Assembly (NCBI RefSeq): GCF_003002095.1
Contig: NZ_PVZC01000001.1
Span: 1,302,001 to 1,366,000 of the forward strand
Length of the DNA stretch: 64,000 bases
Direction of reading: 5' to 3'
DNA from: Allonocardiopsis opalescens
GTDB lineage: Bacteria; Actinomycetota; Actinomycetes; Streptosporangiales; Streptosporangiaceae
Positions within the stretch are counted from its first letter, which is position 1, and every line of letters starts with the position of its first letter. A model generated the notes under the pieces. The model saw nothing but the letters and a program-made list of their open reading frames with translations, ran no database searches and was not told the DNA's origin. Position numbers and translations under genes: made by a program. Of this stretch, positions 59,600 through 64,000 are shown one piece after another.

Positions 59600-62161
59600 G
59601 TGTCAGTGGAATCCGACAGCGGCGCCGACCCGAAGGCGCGCGAGGGCGGTGCGCCCCTGGGAAGGCTGTTGTGGGAATGGCGGGAACGCGCTCTCCTCAC
59701 CCAGGAGCAGCTGGCGGAGCGAGCCGGTCTGAACGTCCGCACCGTCCGCAGACTGGAGACTGACCAGGGGGTGCGTACGCAGAACGCGACGCTTCGGGGG
59801 TTGGTCACCGCACTGGGCTTGAGCCCCGCCGAACAGGAGGTGCTCCGGGCGGCGGCCCGTGGCGCACCGCCCGCCGACGGGGACGGCGAGTCGACCGCTC
59901 CCCGGCCGGCCGCCTCGGTGCCACGGCAGCTGCCCGCGGCACCGCCCGTGTTCACCGGTCGGGCGGTGGAGTTGACCGATCTGGAGGGAAGGCGGGACCC
60001 GAACGCGGTGGTGGTCATCACCATCGCCGGTATGGCGGGGGTCGGGAAGACCGCTCTCGCCGTCCACGCCGCCCACCGGATGGCGCCCGACTACCCGGAC
60101 GGACAGCTCTTCCTTGACCTGCACGGTCACACCGAAGGCGTCCGGTCGGTCGAGCCGTCCGACGCCCTGGACCGCCTCCTGCGCGCTCTCGGTGTCGCCG
60201 GTGGCAGGATCCCGCCGGACCTGGACGACCGCGCCGCTCTCTACCGCAGTGAACTCGCCGGCCGGAGGATGCTGGTCCTCTTGGAGAACGCCGGCAGCGA
60301 ACGCCAAGTGCTGCCGCTGTTGCCGGGCTCGCCCGGCTGCATGGTGCTAATCACCGGTCGCCGCCGCCTAGCCGGTCTGGACCAGACCCACACCCTCCTG
60401 CTGGACGTGCTCCCGCCCCGCGACGCCGTGGAGCTGTTCCGGCGCAGCGTCGGCGAGCGGCGGCTGCTGGACGAACCGGCCGAGCTGCTGGACAGGGTGG
60501 TCGAGGCGTGTGGCCTGCTGCCCCTCGCCATCCGGATCGCCGCGGCACGGCTGGGGGCGCACCCGTCGTGGCGAGTGCGCGACCTGGTCGAGCGTCTCCG
60601 CGACCATCAGCGCCTGGCGGAGCTGGAGGCCGGGCACCGCACGGTCCTCGCCGCCCTCGACCTGTCCTACCACCAGCTGACCCCGGACCTGCAAAGGGTG
60701 TACCACCTGTGTGGCCTGCACCCGGGGGCCGATTTCGACACGGCTGCGATCGCCGCCCTCACCCACACCCGGCCACCGGAGGCAGCCCGGTTGGCAGACC
60801 GCCTGATCGACGACCACCTGCTCCAGGAGCCGGCTCCGCGCCGATTCCGGTTCCACGACCTGGTCCGTACGCACGCCATGGCCACGGCCGCGCGCGAGAT
60901 GGACGAGGCCGACCGCCGAGCGGCGCTCACCCGGCTGTTCGACCAGTACTGCCACACCGCGTCGGTGGCGATGCACCTCGCCTACCCCTACGAGTACGAG
61001 CGGCGCCCGGCGGTCCCACCCCCTGTGCTGTCCGACCCGCACGCCCCAGGGGACCCGGTCCAGGCCGCCGGCTGGCTGGACGCTGAACTGGCCAACCTGC
61101 TCGCCGTCGCCCACCACGCCGCTGACCACGACAGCGCGCCCCACCTCCTGCACCTGTCCAGCACCCTGGACCGCCACCTGCGTACCCGTGGCCGGTACGT
61201 CGACGCCGAGCGGCTGCACAGCCGCTCCCTGGACGCCGCACGCGGTGCGGGTGACCGGCGGGGCGAGGTGGCCGCGCTGACCAAGCGCGGTCCCATCCGA
61301 CGACTCCTCGGCAGGTACGAGCAGGCCATGGCCGACTTCACCCAGGCGGTCACCGTCGCCCGGGAGATCGGGGACCGCTCCGGGGAGATGGAGGCGTTGA
61401 CCGGCGCCGGGCATGTCCTCAACAGCACGAGCCGCTACGGACAGGCCGCCGAGAGGTTCGGCGAGGCCCTGGAGATCGCCCGTGGCGTCGGCGACAAGGA
61501 CGGCGAACTGGAGGCGCTCACCGGCCTGGGCTGGTCACGCTTCGGGCAGGGCCGGGACGCCACCGAGCAGTTCGAACACGGCCTCGAGATCGCCCGGGCC
61601 CGCCGGCACCGCATCACCGAACTGCACGCGCTCCGCGGCCTCGGCCACGCGTACCGCCGTCAGGGCCGGCTGGAGGAGGCCGCCCGCTGCTACCGGCGGG
61701 CACTCGGGATCGCCCACGAGATCGGCAACCCCCATGGGCAGCTCAGCGCCCTGGTCGCTCTCGGCCACGTCCACCGACTACGGGCCCGCCCCCAGGAGGC
61801 CGCCGACAACTACCGGCGGGTCTTCGCCCTCGCCCGGGAGATCGACGACCGCAACTACCAGTACGAGGCCCTGCAGGGCCTGGGCCGCGTCCGGTGCTCC
61901 ACGGGCGACCCCGGCCACGCGCTGGACCTGCACCGACGGGCACTCGACCTGGTGAGCGAACTCGGCCAACTCGTCGACCAGGCGCGCGCCCACGACGGCC
62001 TCGCCCATGCCCACCACGCCCTGCACCAGGACGCCCAGGCCCGTCGGCACTGGCGACAGGCCCTGGACATCCTCGTGCACCTCGGTGTCGACCACACCGA
62101 GGACGAGGAGGCCGGCGCCGAGGCCATCCGCGCCCGGCTCGGCGACCGCGTCCAGGACTAG
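59600..62161 (+). CDS. XRE-NB-ARC-TPR regulatory ATPase (STAND family)
   Basis: A multidomain switch protein of 853 residues. Residues 20-85 form an XRE helix-turn-helix (LLTQEQLAERAGLNVRTVRRLE). Residues 115-430 form the NB-ARC ATPase with Walker A GMAGVGKT (144-151), Walker B MLVLLENA, sensor ITGRRRL and GLLPLAIRIAAARL. A winged-helix segment (LDLSYHQLTPDLQRVYHLCGLHPG) follows. The C-terminal third is TPR repeats of about 40 residues (EALTGLG, ALRGLGHAYRRQGRLEEAARCYRRAL and similar). This is AfsR-like without the SARP domain. GTG 59600 is the likely start; the region lies next to att copy 2. Confidence 0.88.
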   Translation: MSVESDSGADPKAREGGAPLGRLLWEWRERALLTQEQLAERAGLNVRTVRRLETDQGVRTQNATLRGLVTALGLSPAEQEVLRAAARGAPPADGDGESTAPRPAASVPRQLPAAPPVFTGRAVELTDLEGRRDPNAVVVITIAGMAGVGKTALAVHAAHRMAPDYPDGQLFLDLHGHTEGVRSVEPSDALDRLLRALGVAGGRIPPDLDDRAALYRSELAGRRMLVLLENAGSERQVLPLLPGSPGCMVLITGRRRLAGLDQTHTLLLDVLPPRDAVELFRRSVGERRLLDEPAELLDRVVEACGLLPLAIRIAAARLGAHPSWRVRDLVERLRDHQRLAELEAGHRTVLAALDLSYHQLTPDLQRVYHLCGLHPGADFDTAAIAALTHTRPPEAARLADRLIDDHLLQEPAPRRFRFHDLVRTHAMATAAREMDEADRRAALTRLFDQYCHTASVAMHLAYPYEYERRPAVPPPVLSDPHAPGDPVQAAGWLDAELANLLAVAHHAADHDSAPHLLHLSSTLDRHLRTRGRYVDAERLHSRSLDAARGAGDRRGEVAALTKRGPIRRLLGRYEQAMADFTQAVTVAREIGDRSGEMEALTGAGHVLNSTSRYGQAAERFGEALEIARGVGDKDGELEALTGLGWSRFGQGRDATEQFEHGLEIARARRHRITELHALRGLGHAYRRQGRLEEAARCYRRALGIAHEIGNPHGQLSALVALGHVHRLRARPQEAADNYRRVFALAREIDDRNYQYEALQGLGRVRCSTGDPGHALDLHRRALDLVSELGQLVDQARAHDGLAHAHHALHQDAQARRHWRQALDILVHLGVDHTEDEEAGAEAIRARLGDRVQD

Positions 62162-62279
62162 ACGCACGGCCGGCCGCGGCTCCGCTGCGTTCTCCGCGAC
62201 CGCAGCGGAGCCGCGGCCCCTCACCGGTCCGGGAGCCCCGCCGGAGACGACTCCCGCACCCGCGCCGCCCCGGAGAGCG

Positions 62280-62699
62280 TCAGTGCGTGATGCACGGCAG
62301 GCCGTGCGACGAGTAGCGGCCCCCGCCCAGGTGACGCCACAGTTCCCCGCACAGCCGCTCCCCACGGCTCAGGCTGTAGATCTCGGTACCGCGGAGGTCC
62401 ACGCCGTGCTCGTAGTTGATACCGGCCGCGTAGGACCTCGCCGGAGTGTTGTGATCGTAGTTCGGGGCGTTGGCCAACCACAGGTGCACGTGGTAGGTCC
62501 CGGCGGAGGGAGGAGTGATCGTCACCTCGACGTTGTAGGCGGGGTCCTGGAAGTAGTTGGTCGCCAGGCACAGGTTGAGGCTGCAGCCGGACGCGGCCGA
62601 CGCCGGCGCGGTGGGAGCGAGCACGAACAGGAAGGACAGCAGGGCGAGGACACTGAGCAGCCTCACTCTGATGTTCCCGTGGCGTTCCGTTAGTGACAT
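62280..62699 (-). CDS. Small secreted protein with four cysteines
   Basis: A 139-residue exported protein. A Sec signal peptide (RVRLLSVLALLSFLFVLAPTAPASA) is followed by a mature domain of about 105 residues with CSLNLC near the start and two further cysteines (LCGELW, LPCITH), probably two disulfides. ATG 62699 follows GAGGAGATG; ATG 62705 is an alternative. I do not recognise the family. It is convergent with the NB-ARC gene. Confidence 0.7.
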   Translation of the reverse strand: MSLTERHGNIRVRLLSVLALLSFLFVLAPTAPASAASGCSLNLCLATNYFQDPAYNVEVTITPPSAGTYHVHLWLANAPNYDHNTPARSYAAGINYEHGVDLRGTEIYSLSRGERLCGELWRHLGGGRYSSHGLPCITH

Positions 62700-63147
62700 G
62701 GACATCTCCTCTTGGGGTGTCACACCCGACTTTCCGGGTGCACAGAGGAGATTCTCGACACGGACGTCAGCGCGAACCAGGCAACCGACCGGACATCCAC
62801 CGGACAGCTCGCCCACGTCAGCGAAGGACAACGAAGGGGCTGTGACGCTGCAGGGGGTGTCGGGACCCGTCGATGGACGTCGGTCGGCGCAGTGCTCCTC
62901 CTGCGCTGCGGCGGACGTTCCCTGAATCGGACCGGCCTCAAGATTCAGGTTCCGCCCAAGTCATCGGCTTCCACACCAAGATCACCACTTGCATCGCCGC
63001 CGACGCCGGCACCGTCTGGAACCGCTACGTCCCCAGCGTTCACACTGTGGTCAATGCAGCTCACACCGACCACCCGATCAACGGCCCTACCAGACCTGGC
63101 GCTCTGAAGGAATTGCGGCGATTGCAGCGTGCACGCTGATATGCCGC
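62700..63147. other. Intergenic region, no supported gene
   Basis: About 450 bp. Short open frames occur on both strands but show no family features. CTGAATCGGACC and AAGATTCAGG (62922-62951) form a short inverted repeat, CTGAATC/GATTCAG. Confidence 0.4.
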
Positions 63148-63897
63148 TTACGAGTTGCTGAGCCCGGTGAAGCTCATTAAAAGCATGTCGCGATGGCCGG
63201 TGGGACCGTCGGGGCCTAGGACTACGGGCGTGACGTCGTGCAGGATGCGGGAGTCGTCGGCGTATAGGCTGTCGAGCCGGCCGGTGAAAGTGCGAAATTT
63301 CAGCAGTGCGCCCTCGATGTCGTAGATCTTGGTGCACCCGCCTGTCACGTTTTCCCGCCCGATGTGGTGCAGAGCGATGTAGTCGAAGCCGTCACGGTGC
63401 TTTCCCTCGGGGGATGGTCGACCAGGTACACCCGGGCGGGCTGTGATTCGGATCAGGTGGACGTCGATCTCCCATGCGGCTGGCATTGCATGGGTGCAGG
63501 CACTGAAGATGCTGGCGTTGCGCAGGATCAGGGCCTGCAGGAATGGATTGCGTGCTTGCCCGTCCAGAAGCGGGGCGAATCGGCGCACGATCCCCCCGGT
63601 GAGAGGATTCACGGTGGGGTGCTGGAAATAGCCCGCGTCCTGCACCCACTGAAGTCTCCCGCTGTCGGGGTTCAGTATGAACCGGGCGTGTCGCCTCAGC
63701 CGATACGAGGCATTCCCGGGTAGGTAGTCGTCCGGCGGCAGGTCCCGCCATGTCTGGCTGAACGCGTCCAGCGCGAGCATGCACGCTTGGTCCGGGCGGA
63801 AGGCAGGACCATCCACGAGCAGGAAGCCGTAGGCGGCGATGCCTCTGGCAACGTCGGTCACCAGTTCGAGACTCGAGACGGAAGCGCTCGGCGCCAT
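63148..63897 (-). CDS. IDO-family Fe(II)/2-oxoglutarate dioxygenase (free amino acid hydroxylase)
   Basis: A 249-residue non-haem iron enzyme of the 2OG-Fe_Oxy_2 family, whose founding member hydroxylates free L-isoleucine. The iron facial triad is visible as His167-x-Asp169 in EGKHRDGFDYIALHHIGR and His220 in SRILHDVTPV, with the 2-oxoglutarate-binding Arg in GHRDMLLMSF. VTGGCTKIYD in between is typical. Length is usual. The substrate is probably a free aliphatic amino acid, but which one cannot be told. Confidence 0.87.
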   Translation of the reverse strand: MAPSASVSSLELVTDVARGIAAYGFLLVDGPAFRPDQACMLALDAFSQTWRDLPPDDYLPGNASYRLRRHARFILNPDSGRLQWVQDAGYFQHPTVNPLTGGIVRRFAPLLDGQARNPFLQALILRNASIFSACTHAMPAAWEIDVHLIRITARPGVPGRPSPEGKHRDGFDYIALHHIGRENVTGGCTKIYDIEGALLKFRTFTGRLDSLYADDSRILHDVTPVVLGPDGPTGHRDMLLMSFTGLSNS

Positions 63898-63943
63898 GGT
63901 GTGCTAACGCCCTTCGGGCTTTGGATCCGTGAACGATGCATGG

Positions 63944-64000
63944 TCAGGAGTGACTGGGTCTGGAACCATCGAGGGCGGGGACTGTGTCGGCAGGGAGGTC
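63944..64000 (-). CDS. Possible C-terminal end of an upstream gene
   Basis: The minus-strand frame entering from the right edge reads DLPADTVPALDGSRPSHS and stops at 63944. It could be the end of a gene co-transcribed with the dioxygenase, 46 bp upstream of its start. Nineteen codons are too few to be sure. Confidence 0.25.
   Translation of the reverse strand, partial: DLPADTVPALDGSRPSHS

Noticed and set aside
1..64000. CRISPR arrays, rRNA genes, complete transposons and riboswitches
   Set aside because: I looked for regularly spaced repeats, rRNA segments, paired terminal repeats with transposases, and conserved riboswitch cores, and saw none.

Overview
This window is about 64 kb of very GC-rich DNA with actinobacterial hallmarks: frequent GTG starts, 4-bp ATGA/GTGA gene overlaps, leaderless promoters, Tat- and Sec-exported hydrolases, an ECF41-type sigma factor, and P450s, one carrying a CYP157-like variant motif. 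A filamentous actinomycete (Streptomycetaceae, Nocardiopsaceae or Streptosporangiaceae type) fits best; the genus cannot be settled from the sequence alone.

Layout. (1) 1-5.5 kb: a hydroxy-acid/dicarboxylate catabolic cluster (DUF1537-type four-carbon acid sugar kinase, VOC protein, beta-decarboxylating dehydrogenase, DASS symporter) with a FadR-type GntR regulator. An 11-bp palindrome TGGTAATACCA in front of both divergent transcription units is its probable operator. (2) 5.5-12 kb: secreted beta-propeller phytase, serine hydrolase divergent from a PadR regulator, and a secreted GH78 alpha-L-rhamnosidase behind LacI-type palindromes. (3) 12-17 kb: a second acid-catabolic operon (DUF4387, AtuA-like, D-2-hydroxyacid dehydrogenase, MFS) with a divergent GntR/FCD regulator and a perfect 16-bp operator between the promoter hexamers. 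(4) 17-26.7 kb: MFS exporter, a WD40 protein with an N-terminal RHIM-like/BASS amyloid motif, a Tat serine hydrolase beside a two-component system, an SDR, a SUKH-like protein and a double-VOC protein. (5) 26.8-32 kb: an AztABCD-type zinc importer with two AztD-like metallochaperones around a Zur/Fur-like box.

(6) 33.2-42.2 kb, the highlight: a one-strand, tightly coupled cluster encoding an NRPS-like A-T-reductase protein, an aldo/keto reductase, a sulfotransferase, an HK97-fold shell protein resembling the natural-product-associated (family 3) encapsulins, and an MFS exporter, preceded by a D-amino-acid-oxidase-like flavoenzyme. This looks like an uncharacterised pathway built around a protein nanocompartment: amino-acid activation and reduction, ketone/aldehyde reduction, sulfation, possible encapsulation, export.

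(7) 42.5-54 kb: DHFR-like protein with AraC regulator, a P450 lacking the ExxR arginine, a TetR-FAD monooxygenase-epimerase operon, and an ECF41 sigma factor surrounded by oxidoreductases and a CYP105-like P450. A 49-bp module repeated upstream of two oxidoreductases (50817-50865 and 54186-54234) may define part of the sigma factor's regulon. (8) 54.3-59.3 kb: a decayed integration hot spot. Two copies of a tRNA-Lys(CTT) 3' fragment, each followed by the same roughly 235-bp sequence, bracket a 4.3-kb island with integrase remnants, a truncated NucA/NucB nuclease next to a ComJ/Nin-like candidate inhibitor, an aldo/keto reductase fragment, and an intact TetR-AKR-DUF998 unit. (9) 59.6-64 kb: an XRE-NB-ARC-TPR regulator, a small secreted protein and an IDO-family free-amino-acid dioxygenase, probably part of a further element running off the right edge.
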